Source of the DNA: Ophiodon elongatus
Taxonomy: Eukaryota > Chordata > Actinopteri > Perciformes > Hexagrammidae
Length of the DNA: 64,000 nucleotides
Direction: 5' to 3'
Assembly: GCA_016806645.1 (NCBI GenBank)
Contig: JACSYO010002129.1
Location: 2,315,777 to 2,379,776, forward strand
A program made the position numbers and the translations under genes. Position 1 is the first letter of the stretch. Every line of letters begins with the position of its first letter. This document shows, in pieces, positions 1 through 26,400 of the stretch. A model generated the notes under the pieces. It ran no database searches and was not told where the DNA came from. It was given only the letters and a program-made list of their open reading frames with translations.

Positions 1-13630
<13,630 letters not shown>

Positions 13631-14630
13631 CATTTTGGGACAGAAGAAAGGCCTTGTTCTGTTTTCAGCTGAGAATTTTTTGTACTTGCTGGTGTAAAAA
13701 GCTAAAAGAAATACAAACAAATGAGTCATACGAGGCCTACAGACTGTGAACTTTCCTTAAACCAAGGGACTGCTTTTTCTTCCAACACAGTGAGAGTGAT
13801 TTAATACTTGCTGTTGAAAAGAAGACAACAAAGACACAAAGAATATATTTTTTGGTTCAGACCAGCCATGCAAGAATTTGCCCTGGTCTTGGTGTTGTTT
13901 TAATTTGTTTTTCATTTGTTATGCTCTGGTATTGACTTTTTTTAACAAAACTTCTCAAAACAAAAAATATTTCATTTTATTATTCAATTTTTTTTTTTTT
14001 TTTTTACCTTTGCAAATTAATATGGTATTTGTGTTGAGAAGACTGTAAAATTATTTGTCTGGGAATTTGTTTTGCCAGGTTTCACCTCTTGCTCAGTTTC
14101 TCTGTTCCTGGATAATTTATTCTAATATGCCATTTTTCAAAAGGACTGCCTTTGGGAAAGCCTTAATTTCTTTCCTGTTTGCAGAGTCTATGGGAGATAA
14201 ATGTATTTGTATAGATCTAGGAACTATTGCACACACCCAAACACAAAAGGCAGGTGTAAGAGAAACCTGTCTTGAAGCTTGTTAATGTTCACAGGTGCCG
14301 GAATGTTCCTTTTAGGCCTGGGCCCAGTATTTGTCTTGCTTCGTCTCTCCCTCAGTCAAAAGAAATTTTCATCAAGTCCTGAACCTCTTTTGCCTGTGGT
14401 GGGAAATTAACTTGTTTGACTGCTGATTTGTGTTCAGAGAGGGTTTTGTGCAACATTTTCTCTCTTGCATTAAACTTGAATTGATGAACTATTCTCTGAT
14501 GTAAATCATGCAGCTACAGTACTGTAAATATGCAGAAAATAAGAATGAAATCACTGTACAAACTGGTTCAAATGGCTCATTTCGTACTTATATACCATAT
14601 TGTTAAATAAACCTGTGTGCCACAGACTCA
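13631..14630 (+). other. crebbp: crebbp 3' UTR with poly(A) signal
   Basis: About 1 kb after the TAG stop. An AATAAA hexamer at 14606-14611, followed by GT-rich sequence, is the likely cleavage signal. A Pumilio-type TGTAAATA element is at 14523-14530 and an oligo-T tract at 13988-14005. The UTR ends less than 800 bp before the trap1 start codon. Confidence 0.75.
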
Positions 14631-15386
14631 GCTTCTCATGTTTCTGTTTGGAAAGAACTGTTTTGGTAAGCATTAGGGTTTTTATCTAATGATAGTTTTA
14701 ATTCTTTATTAATCTGCAGATTACCGTCTCAATTATTTGATTCAATCAGTCATTCAGTCTATAAAATACTAGAAAAAGTAAAAATCACTCATCACAATTT
14801 CCTAGAGCCCAAAGTGATGATTTCTTTTTTCTTTTCTTCTTCCTGACAGTGATCTCAAACCCTCAGCAATTCTGCACACTACAGTGGAAGGCAAGGTAAA
14901 GCTCCAACTGCCACATTTGAGAAGCTGGAACTGTCAGATGTTTCACTTTTTTTTTTTTTTTTTTGCAAAATGACTCAGCAATTATCAAAATAGATGGATA
15001 GTCCTAACGTATTGGAATAATTTGATATTTGTATTAGATTGTTTATCCTAATTAAGACTGTTTGACCTTGAAGGGCAAATTAAGATCTGAATTTACTCCA
15101 CTTCAAATAATGGAGATTACAAAATAGACAAAACTTATAAATACTTATGGTATTACTACGGGTTTTCACACTTATCGACGAACCTAAACCCTGCACTTAA
15201 ATACTTTACACACGAGATTATTTACAATCAACGGAGTCGTTTCCACTTTTCATCAGGCAGTGTAATGGACGCCCCTTGCCGACGTCATTACAAAGCGCAG
15301 TCGCGGGTCCTAACTGCAAGGCTCGTCCGGCGTGTGTTCCACGGTCAAGCGACCCGTCTCCACTTCTTTTCCCCCTATCTGTCAAC
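14631..15386 (+). promoter_or_regulatory. crebbp-trap1 intergenic region / trap1 promoter
   Basis: Short AT-rich spacer, followed by CpG-containing sequence from about 15230 into the first trap1 exon. A GACGTCAT element (7 of 8 to the CRE palindrome) is at 15281-15288. An upstream ATG at 15265 opens a short overlapping frame (to 15453) if transcription starts before it. An oligo-T run is at 14947-14964. No TATA box was identified and the start site cannot be fixed. Confidence 0.45.
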
Positions 15387-18300
15387 ATGTCCCGGTGTCT
15401 CGCGCTGGCCCGGTTCGCCCTGGGTTCCTCTCAGCGGGTCAACTCACGACTGACGTTATGTGCGCGAAGGCTGAGCAGCCGAATTACCTCGCGCGCCCTC
15501 GCTGCAGGTGAGCGGTGTTTTGTTAGAACTCGGGCTCGTGATGGCTCGTTTAGAAATTACAAAACTGCGACGTATGACTTTAAATAAAGGGTTCGTTTAC
15601 CAGCCTCGACTATTGTGTCATTACATGATATTGAGGGCTGAACTGGTGGTTAGTGTCAAGTGATTGTATTCGTCATTTCATAACTTAAATAGATCCATTT
15701 CTGACATTTTATTTATATTAGTGTGCAACGTTAAACACTTATCATGACCATATGTGTGTATGTTGAGAGGTATTGGAGGCTGTATTCACATTCTTACGGT
15801 CTGTGAAGAGATGTTTTTACTAACATGACTCCAATCCCTCCCAATAAAACAAATACCCACATTGTATTACATTACAATGTTGACGTGACAGATTCTCTAT
15901 CTGAATCTCTTTTGATTGAAAGTTGCAGCACTCTTATAATAATGATGAGAATCAAGTATTAATTTAGTTTGCGGTCTCTTTCCATGCATTGTATTAATCT
16001 TCACCTATCTGTGGTTCTGATCATACATGTGGGTAATCATGACGAAGAGCTGCTGTTAAAGGTTTCTCCTCTTAAGCGCAAGTCATCTAATATGTCTTAA
16101 TTCTTCACTATTATATTACCGGCTCTTTAGATTATTCTTGAGTGTAATTATTAGACTGTTGGTGAATAGAGTGTCTTCGTTAGTGAAGCCATCTTAAAAC
16201 ATCCGTAAAAGCAAACCTGTCAATGCCACAGCTTTCCTGTGAAGCAGCCCAAGCAGCTGACTCCTCCTGTCATCAGACCTGCAGGTTGGACCGCAGCAGA
16301 GGTGGAGCAGTCGGCCCACAGTGTGGAGCTCCCAGCGGTCCGGCCTCGGCTTCAGCCAACAGGCTTACTACAGCACCAAGGAGGCCGAGAAGGAGCCCGA
16401 GAAAGAGGCCGAGAAAGAGGCCGAGAAAGAGGCCGAAGAGGAGCCTCTGCACACCATCATCGGTGATACGGAGTCTGTTCAAGGTGCTGTAACCGCTGCA
16501 GACATACTCCTGCTTTAATGTCAGTGTGAAGCTGGTCATTGGTGAGATTTAAGATGATCTGAATCTTACTCTTTCCCTGAACCATGCAGGTACTTTGTCC
16601 AAACATGAATTTCAAGCTGAGACGAAAAAACTTTTGGACATTGTTGCCAGGTCCTTGTACTCGGAGAAAGAGGTAAGAGAGTGTGTGAGAGATATATATA
16701 AATAAGACTTAGCTACAATGGCATTTCATTTTATGAACTATAATTTTTCTTCTCTTCCGCGTCCCACCAGGTGTTCATCAGGGAGTTGATCTCCAACGGC
16801 AGTGACGCTCTGGAAAAACTGCGGCATAAACTGATGACAGGAGGTGGAGAAACTGCTCAGATGGAGATCCACCTTCAGACCGATGGTGCCAAGGGCACCT
16901 TCACCATTCAGGTATAAATGTGTGAAATGTGCAGTCTGCATGAAACATGGTTCATTGGTATTTTCCTTTTTGGGTCTATTGTGTGTTGTTGGTCTTTCAG
17001 CCCCATGTTGATTTTTTGTTAAACAATAATTAGTATAGCCAAACTATAAAAATATGTCACAGCTTTTTTTTTTTTTTAAGTTATTTATTATTTAAATATT
17101 CAACAACATGAAATACAGACTTTTACATTAATTCAATATATAACAGCATAAAAATGCTGCATTGATCCAAAACAAAGAAAGAAGGAGAAACAAACTCAAA
17201 ACAAGAATGCTCCTCTTGTTTTAATAGATGTTATTCTCTACAAAATGTAATATATGTATTGCAATAGATGCAAAATAAAAAATTAGAAGTAAAAAGAAAT
17301 TCTAAAAGTGGCTCGTCCACAGATGTTAAAATGGGTTCTGCTTTTGTTTCCATTGTTCTCTGCCTGCTTTTGGGATGAGTTTCTGGAGCTAACAGCAGTA
17401 ATCATCATTTTACTTCTGCCTCTGTATCGACCAAGGACTACTATTTAAAAAAAGAAAGAAAAAAAGAACAATGGAGGCAAACAAATCTGTGCAGGCCCTC
17501 AGCAGTATTTGGAGAGAGGAGGCTGTTCAGAAGGAGTTGGAAAGGAAAAGGTGGCCCAGAGGCAGAAATTGGGATCCAAGATTGTAGAATAAAATAATCA
17601 CAATGCGTTCAGTGGAGAAAGTGGCACTGAATGTAAAGTGGTTCGATGCTCTTGAAGACGGTTTGGGCTCCCGAATGGCTCGTGTCAGTCACAGCCTGTG
17701 AGAGTCCTCTCAGTGTCATTTGTAAAACTTTGCAGAGAATCCACACTAAATGTTTGTTTATGTACAGATGAGGAAGCGTACGTATGCCCAAAAATATCCT
17801 GATTTGTAAAAACTTGCATACGCCTGCCAGTGTACAGTGTCCTATAAATCCCAATTCAACTTGGAATTATCTGCAGGTGGCTCAGTCTCATATCCCGCCC
17901 ACTCAACCATAAACGGTCAATGCAAAGCACCACATGAATGTTTCTGCATAGAAATGAACCTGCTGATCAGTGGTTCTTTATGTTGAATCACCGCGACAAA
18001 CAAAAGGAAGACCAAGAAAATGACTGACAAAGAACACAGTATCATATGTCACATAAAGGTAATAGTATGATATATCTTAGAAAAAAAATCGGAGTATAGT
18101 ATATCTTAAAATATAGTCATAGTATTTCTTTAAAATGAAATAGTATATTATGCATGCGCTCCTTCTCCAGTGGTGCAGCTGCACCCCTCTCTTGAATTGA
18201 CTTAAAGTTCTGGTAGTTCTCCCTCAGTGGGCTAATCTGTCAGTCAACGAAGGACAATATTCTGAAAGAAAGAAAGAAATCATCATCCTTTCATGCCCAG

Positions 18301-21300
18301 TTTTGTGCGTACGCAATTTTTTTAAAAATGAGACCCCAGGTCACTGCAGTGAAAAGGGGCTCCTGGTTAACTCTGGCTCCTCTTTGAGAGAGATGCCACC
18401 TGGTGGATGAATATCATACAACAAGCTATGGTGACTTCAATGAGTGACTGGAGTGTTCTGTACTCCTGACAGGACACAGGAATGGGGATGAACCAAGAGG
18501 AGCTGGTGGCCAACCTGGGGACTATCGCCCGCTCCGGGTCCAAGGTGATTTTCTTTCAAAGACTCGTGTGACTACTTAATGTCTATGAATGTCACACTTT
18601 ACTTTTATCTACAATGTATCCTCCGCATTCTGTTGTAAAACAAAAACCCCTCTCTTTGCCACACTGCAGGACTTTTTGGATGCCCTGCAGAACCAGGCGG
18701 AGGCCAGCAGCACCATCATTGGTCAGTTCGGGGTGGGATTCTACTCCGCCTTCATGGTGGCCGACCACGTTGACGTCTACTCTCGGTCCGCTGAGCCCGA
18801 CGCACCCGGATACAAGTGGACCTCGGACGGGTGAGAGGGAGGGAAGGGATGATCAAGAGTAGGAACACTTCCTCAGCGTGCAGCAGAACAAAGCGTTTCT
18901 GTGTCATGGCGATAACCAAACGGGACAATCCCACATTCTCCGTCTTCTTCAGCTCCGGAGTCTTTGAGATCGCTGAAGCCAGCGGCGTTCAACAGGGGAC
19001 AAAGATCGTGCTGCACCTCAAAGACGACTGCAAGGAGTTTTCCGCCGAGGACAGAGTGAAAGGTATGACTGCTGGAGTGATGAACCGCGTTAGTGCCGCT
19101 TCGCTCCATGTGCTTACGACCTGCATCTTTATCTCTTTCAGAGGTCGTAACAAAGTACAGCAACTTCGTCAGCTTCCCCATCTTCCTGAACGGACGGAGG
19201 CTCAACACTCTGCAGGTGAGCCGCTCTACTTCTGCTGTAGAATTGTTTCTTGATCCAAAGGTTCCCGAAATCCATGCTGCGAATACAATGAAGCAGTGAT
19301 ATTTATGTATGTGGGCTCTTTTTTTTAATGAATTAATCGTTGTGTGGCCTCTGTCTCATCAGGCCTTGTGGATGATGGAGCCGAAGGAGATTAGTGACTG
19401 GCAGCACGAGGAGTTCTACCGCTACGTCGCTCAGGCCTACGACAAGCCCCGCTACACGCTGCACTACCGCGCCGACGCCCCGCTCAACATCCGCAGCATC
19501 TTTTATGTCCCTGACTCGGTGAGCAGCTCAGGACTGGTGCAGTGTTGACGCGTCAAGGTTTATTCTGTTTCACTCCCGAGCTGAGCAGCTCTCACCAACC
19601 TTAAAGAGGTTAATCTGGGACTCAAACAACAGCCCCTAAAATAATGCCAACCTGTATTAAAGATCGTGTGATGTAACTTTCTCCCCTAACAGAATATCTT
19701 TTCCAGTACTTCTGTTTTTCTAAGAATAACTTATTTGTCAACAGAAGCCGAGCATGTTCGACGTGAGCAGGGAGATGGGCTCCAGTGTGGCTCTGTTCAG
19801 CAGGAAGGTCCTGATCCAGACCAAAGCCGCGGACATCTTGCCCAAGTGGCTTCGCTTCCTCCGAGGTGTGGTGGACAGCGAGGACATCCCGTTGAATCTG
19901 AGCAGAGAGCTGCTGCAGGAGAGCGCCCTCATCAGGTACAACACACGTCTGCGTTTAATCACTTCCGTCTTCACCATGTTTTCTTGCTTTTTTTTTTTAC
20001 TCTTTCATCATCAAACTCTACATTTTCAGGAATATTTAATTGTGAATTCATGATGCATTTCTCAGTTCTTCAACTGCACTCCAATATCAATCCGCCCACT
20101 TGTGTTCGCCCCGTTCCGTCTGGCTTCAGGAAGCTCCGAGACGTTTTGCAGCAGAGGGTGATCCGCTTCCTGCTGGACCAGAGCAAGAAGGAGCCGGAGA
20201 AGTACAGCAAGTTCTTTGAGGACTACGGCCTCTTCATGAGGGAGGGCATCGTCACCACCCAGGAACAAGACGTCAAGGTGACTTAGAGAACGCAAACAAC
20301 TCACTACAAATGTGATATGGTATCTTGAACATGATTGCAGTACTGCGGGCCCTCCTGTCTGTCTCTGTCCAGGAGGACATTGCTAAGCTGTTGAGGTTCG
20401 AGTCTTCAGCTCTGCCCGCGGGTCAGCACACCAACCTGATGGAGTACTCCTCCCGCATGAAGGCGGGCTCACGCAACATCTACTACCTGTGCGCGCCCAA
20501 CCGCCATCTTGCAGAGCACTCTCCCTACTACGAGGCCATGAAACAGAAAGACATGGAGGTGAGCGACACTTTGATAACGATAAGGAATCGATACGTTGAA
20601 GGCACTTTGCGATATAAGAAAGAAGTCCAGAAAACATATATTTATCACTTTATCCCCCAAACTAATCGAGCTGTTAACTAAAGTCAGTAGTCTCTTATTT
20701 TACAGTTTTATTGTGGAGCTTATCTCATTTATTCTGTCATATTTCACACCTGTAGTTTGGTTTACTTGGGACCAAATCAAAGGAAAAAATTAAAAGATAC
20801 ATATAATTCATATTTTATACAAACAGAAATGTGTCACTTTTAAATTTACTCTACCTGTTGGCTTGATATTTTAACTCTCAACACATAAGATTATTATTTA
20901 ATAGTCTGTAGTCCTTGTGTGACGCAAACTGCTTCCTGTCTCTCGTGTCCACTCAGGTGCTGTTCTGCTACGAGCAGTTCGACGAGCTCACCCTGCTCCA
21001 CCTCCGCGAGTTTGACAACAAGAAGATGATCTCCGTGGAGACCGACATCGTGGTGGATCACTACAAAGAGGAGAAGTTTGAAGACAGTAAACCCGGTGCG
21101 CTCCGCTCTCTCATCTCCAGTGTAGCAGGACGACTGTCATGGCCGTGGGACTTGACCTCCGGTTTGTTGTCTTTTCTCTCCTGCAGCTTCTGAGCGTCTG
21201 ACGCAGGACCAAGCCGACGACCTGATCTCCTGGATGAAGAATGCTTTGGGCCCCCGAGTCACCAACATAAAGGTAAAGATGAGACTAATGTGTGTCGAAG

Positions 21301-22299
21301 CCGTAACTTCTTCATGACAAGAAGTTGGCTCAGTCGTGAATTCAAATTGTTTTTTGTTTTTTTTTCATATCAGATTTCTTAAAGTAAGCTTCATTTCAAC
21401 GGACCTGGAAACTGTATCACTTTGCATAATACATTTTTTTTCTCATCCGACCTGCAGCTGACTCCTCGGCTGGACACCCACCCAGCTATGATCACAGTGC
21501 TGGAAATGGGTGCTGCACGCCACTTCCTCCGCACCCAGCAGCTGGCTCGCACCCCCGAGGAGAGAGCTCAGATACTGCAGCCCACACTGGAGATCAATGC
21601 AGGGTGAGGAGGAGGAGGAGGAGGGGGGGGGGGGGGGGGGTTTTACTAGGGGGAAACAAAAAAAAAGAAAAGTTGGCATTACTGTGTGTTTGTGTCCAGC
21701 TCTCACTTTCTTGTACTTCTTTTTCTGACAGACATGATCTGATCAAGAAGATGCAGGCGCTGAAGGACACGAACTCTGAACTGGCTGGTCTGTTACTGGA
21801 ACAGGTACCGTGGGTTATTAGAGCTGCATATGGAAAACACATTCTTATCTTTGTTTTCTGCTCCAGTTCAGGATAACGTACAACAATTACATACCGTTTC
21901 TCCTCTGACACTTTGCTGGTAAATGACTTCCTGCACAGACGTTTCTCACTTAAAAGCGTAATCCTTTGTGCTCCTGGTAGGCTTTTAATTTGAAACGTGC
22001 AGGAAGTCTTAAGTCATTGACAGCACTCAAGGAGTAGAAGTGAATGATTACTTTCAGAAGAAACCATTCTGGGGAAAAATAAGACTTATATCATGAATTG
22101 TTTTTTTTTTCTCACAATTTAGGGCGTCAGATAGAAACCAATTAATAGATTTAAATGTTGGTTATTTCCAGTAGTCAACTTTGTCTCTATTTTACAGATC
22201 TATGATAACGCCATGATCACAGCAGGCCTGAACGATGATCCCCGGCCGATGATTTCCCGCCTTAATGACCTGCTGACAAAAGCTCTGGAGAAGCACTGA
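15387..22299 (+). CDS. trap1: TRAP1, mitochondrial HSP90-family chaperone
   Basis: ATP-dependent HSP90 paralogue of the mitochondrial matrix. Exons: 15387-15507, 16277-16483, 16590-16672, 16771-16911, 18473-18544, 18670-18830, 18953-19062, 19142-19215, 19363-19518, 19745-19935, 20130-20277, 20373-20558, 20957-21095, 21187-21272, 21458-21603, 21732-21804, 22198-22299. They give 731 residues (human 704) with all phases matching. The N-terminus MSRCLALARFALGSSQRVNS is basic and hydroxylated with no acidic residue, a typical mitochondrial presequence. The GHKL ATPase motifs are visible: RELISNGSDALEKLRHKL, DTGMGMN, GTIARSGSK and GQFGVGFYSAF. The middle-domain loop NLSRELLQES carries the catalytic Arg. 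The exon 2 acceptor at 16277 was chosen by phase and polypyrimidine tract and is the least certain junction. Confidence 0.96.
16381..16440 (+). repeat. trap1: In-frame 12-bp tandem repeat coding a Lys/Glu/Ala stretch in TRAP1
   Basis: About five copies of GAGAAAGAGGCC and variants encode KEAE-type units, residues about 76-95, just after the presequence and before EEPLHTIIGDTESVQ. Human TRAP1 has only a short acidic patch before the equivalent EEPLHSII. The copies are nearly identical, which suggests recent slippage. Confidence 0.85.
17060..18400. mobile_element. Possible transposon-derived sequence in trap1 intron 4
   Basis: This 1.56-kb intron (16912-18472) is by far the longest in trap1. 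It starts with an oligo-T run at about 17065-17079, and holds a purine-rich A/G stretch at 17440-17470. Two GCGTACG-type segments (17776-17790 and 18307-18316) lie beside AT-rich tracts, which resembles the ends of non-autonomous fish DNA transposons. No transposase reading frame was seen. Repeats of AGTATGATATATC at 18060-18150 echo the array in mcrip2. Family assignment is not possible by eye. Confidence 0.3.
21604..21640 (+). repeat. (GGA)n plus an 18-nt G run in trap1 intron 15
   Basis: Intron 15 opens GTGAGGAGGAGGAGGAGGAG and runs into 18 consecutive G (21623-21640), then TTTT. The intron is only 128 bp, so the tract occupies nearly a third of it, directly beside the donor. It could form a G-quadruplex in the pre-mRNA. 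Confidence 0.9.
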
Positions 22300-22990
22300 G
22301 AGCTGCTCGCAGACGGACTTGGTCGTGATGACGGTGGCTAGTGAAGCATTTACAGGCGTACAAAGCTGGAGGCCTTGTTGTTCTGGAGCCATAAAATACC
22401 ATCTACCCCCCATTCCCTCTGGAGTTTTTCATTCCATTCATTATGGAGAACACGTAACGGCTTCAAAAGCACAGCTGGCGTGAAGATGAACTGCTGGAAG
22501 CTTCTCTGTAAACACTTGTATGTGTTTATGCTCCATGTCGTCCACATGGATGAAAAGATTAAGAGGGAAAGCAGGCTAAAGTAAGCGAGATGCATAAAAC
22601 AAAACAATTCAGGCCAAGAGTGTGGAAGTAAATCTGATTTCTAGACACATTTCAAAATTCTCTTGATATACCGTGTGTAACTACAGCTTAAAGATGAGCA
22701 GCTTTGTTGTGGATCAGAGCTTTGAAATGATAAAGCCGTTACACACTTTAAGCCCTCCAATATTGTTCTTATTTTTCACATTATTTAATATTTTTTGTTG
22801 ACTGTTCCAGAAGCTGAAGACCTGAGTTGAGTGTATTTTCATGTAATTGTTTTTGAACTGTCAAATGAAAAAAAACTTTGTTTAATGTAAATCAGTGTAT
22901 GAGCTGCAAATGTGAGTCAGTGATTCTCAACAGGTTTCATTGATATTATCATGGAGCCAGCGAATCTAATAAAATGCATTTAAAATACTG
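22300..22990 (+). other. trap1: trap1 3' UTR with poly(A) signal
   Basis: About 0.7 kb from the TGA stop to an AATAAA hexamer at 22968-22973. No other gene was seen in it. It faces the 3' end of mcrip2, which comes from the other side. Confidence 0.65.
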
Positions 22991-23406
22991 TTAGTGTGGA
23001 TGGAGCTGTTGACTTCCTGTGTGCATTATCAATAAGAGGAGTAAACAATCCGGTAAAAAGATTCCAAGACACAGCTTCTTGAAAATACAATTTTACTGCA
23101 TTTCAAAAAGGAACATGACATCTCCGTTGTGAGGGGGGGAAAGGATGAGAGCAACCTCAAGTCCAAGTCGTCCTCCAGTATGCAGTCTGACGCAGAAAGA
23201 ATATTTAGAGCTGGATTGCAGTTCAAAGGCAAGAGTTCAAGTGAGGTGGTTCTCCGTGGTTCCTCTCAAGCGTCCCAGCGCTGTCCGTCCAGTCAAACCA
23301 CATTGGGGCATTTGTAACCCGTAAGGCCTCCTCTCCACTGTGAGCCATCCTGCTTCAGGTCTCCACTCCTGACCGTCTGTCAAGATTCACAAATCCCTGA
23401 GGAGTG
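22991..23406 (-). other. mcrip2: Convergent trap1/mcrip2 spacer, probable mcrip2 3' UTR
   Basis: Minus-strand sequence after the mcrip2 stop at 23407. No canonical AATAAA was found on the minus strand here. A weak AGTAAA variant lies at 23092-23097 (TTTACT on plus). If it is not used, mcrip2 transcripts would run into the trap1 3' UTR, where ATTAAA-type hexamers occur. Confidence 0.45.
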
Positions 23407-26400
23407 TCAGGATAGCTTGTCTATATTGGCGAGGAAACGTTGGGCCCACCATTCATCCAGATCTATGGGAACAAAGTCTGGAGAAAAAAAAAAAAAAAAA
23501 GGGAAGAATCAAAAAAAGATTAAACCAGATTAAAAGTTTATTGCCATTTGAGTTTGTAAGGCCATTACAGCCTAAAACATTGTTGGAAGAAATATGCAGA
23601 GAAAATTTCGCAACCTTTTGAGTGTCCTATAGTGATGACAAACACTGAATAGCAGTCATTATATATAATTTTGATATATTTTTCTCTACAAACTCAGTAC
23701 AAATAATTCCTGTCTGTTACATTTATGCAATATGTAAAAAATAGAGAGCGAAACATGCCTTGATACTGAGTTAAGTCATTTTTGCTGGTCATATTTTAAC
23801 TTTGACGCTAAGAGGAGTTGACCATCAGTGTATTTACAATCAGTGTTTTGTCGCCCTTCGGTGGTCACAGTGAGAAACTGCAACATTAAGTTAAAAAACT
23901 TGTTTATAACATCAGTAGACTGTAAATTGGTCTACAGATGATTAAATAACAGCTGTTTTATTAAAAGTTGTGGAGTGGAGACTACCAAGAATGTTAGTTC
24001 ACACTTCACGTAATGTTAATAGCAACTTCCATGTTGTCTAATGTACCAAAAGTGAAAAAACATAATATAAATCTGTTGTGTTCTCTTGCGGTCACAGTTA
24101 CAGATTAAAACATAATACGGTATTTATATTTAGAACGACTGAATCATTTGCGGTAATGACGGAACCCCGAGTCCCACGATGCCCTCTCGTGGTTACAAAG
24201 AGGAACTGCAATATTTATATCAGTCAAGCCAACGTCAATGCAGCCAGAGCAAACTTCCGGGAGGTACTTTCAAAATAAGGTGAAGAAAATGAAACAATCA
24301 AAACGGTAGTAATCACACTTGCTTTATAAATCTGACTTTTTATATGACATTTTAATTACAATACTATGGCTTTTTTGACATACTGTGAATTGTTTCGACA
24401 TACCATAGTATGATTTTTTTTATATACCAATACTTTTTTTTAATTATCACAAAATGACTTTCCACATACTATATGATTTATTTTTTTCAAAAATACTATA
24501 CAATGACTTGTTTTATGATTTTTCTCGCTATACTTTACTATGACTTATTTGTAATTTATTTTTTATGACCTTACTGGGCATACTAGTTTTTTCGTCATAC
24601 AACATTATAACAAAAGAAAAAAGTATGACATACTGTACTGGGACTTCTTCCAGATATACTATGAATTTTCTCGACATATTATACTGTAACTTTTTTAGAC
24701 TTTCCATACTATGACTACTATTTTTGAGATACTACGTATATTATGACCTTTTACGACTTTTGTTCAACATACTATACAAACAATAACTTTTTTTAATTTA
24801 CATACTATGACTTTCGACATAATATGGTATGCATTCATTATTTATTTTACATACTATACAATGCGGGTATTTGGCATACTATACTATAACTTAGTATAGG
24901 ATCTATAAACATACTATACTGTGGCATTGTTCATGATTTTTTTTTACACCATTCTACACTAACTTATTTATGGAATACATTATTCTGATATTTTTGTGAA
25001 TTCTTCTGGCTTACTATATCATGATATGTTTTTTTATGACCTAAACTATAATATTTGTAATGAAAAAATAAAGTAAGATATTTTGTATGATTTTTTATGA
25101 AATACTATTCTATGAGAAAATATACCATGACTTTTATGACATCATGTCATTTGAGTTGTTTTGCCATTCTATACCATGACATTTTTTGTGACATGATATA
25201 TTTTTGTGAATTTTAATGCCATACTATATTATGACATTATACTCTGACATTGTGAAATTTCTATGACATTTTTTTGAATCACAAACTATACTACGACTTT
25301 CTCTAGGCATAGTATGACATTTTTGATGACTTTTTCTGGCTTACTATACATTTTTAATGACCAGATACACTAGGATTTGTTTTGTGAATTTTTACGACAT
25401 TCTATTATGACTTTATGGCATTCTATACTATGACATAGTATAGTATTTTTATGGCTTACTATATTATGACATTATAATGCCATTTAATGCCATTAAGCAT
25501 GACTTTTTATTGGCATACAATACGAATATAGTTTGAGAGTGTTTAACTCACTATACTATGACTTAATGGCATTTTATTATATACCATCATGCAACATTTA
25601 AATTACATACAAATCATATTTCTTTACAGCACACTAACTATACTATGACTTTTCATGGCATATTATGATATGCATCTATTGTGACTTTTTATGACAAACT
25701 ACACTGAGATTTTTATACCATTACATTTTTTGTGACTTTTTCATGATGTATTATACTATGATTTTTTTTTTTTTATAAAATCACGTAGTATACTACGACA
25801 TGTTTTATCACAAACAACATCTTTATGGCATACTATACAATTACTTATTTTCTTTTTTACCTTATACTATACTTTCTTTTGACAGGCAATCCTATGACTT
25901 TATGAGATACTACACAATAATGTTTTAATGGCATACTAAACTATGACAGTCCTTATGACATACATTTCATGGCATATAATGTGACATTTTTTGTGACTTT
26001 ATGACAAACTATTAACAACATAATATTACTTTTATACGACAGTTTTATAAAATACTACTAATTGTATGACTTAATTACATTTTACTTGACATACTATGGT
26101 ATACCTTTTAACAATTTTACATGACTTTATTTTTTTGGCATACTATACTATGCATTTTTTATTAAAGTTGTTTGACATTTATGCCATACTACTATACTGT
26201 GACATTTTCATGACATCCTACACTATGAGATATCTTTGTAACATAGTGGCGACCATAGTGTTTGACCAACAGACAATGACATTCCCGTACATCACTTACT
26301 ATAAAACACATACATAAATGAATGAAGTAAAACAAAACGGCCATTCATCCTGTTTATCGTGCCAGGAAAAATGTATTTCCTCAAAAAGATTGGTTGTGTA

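Noticed and set aside
24330..26240. CRISPR-like array
   Set aside because: Spacing and repeats are irregular, the sequence is very AT-rich and the locus is vertebrate nuclear DNA.
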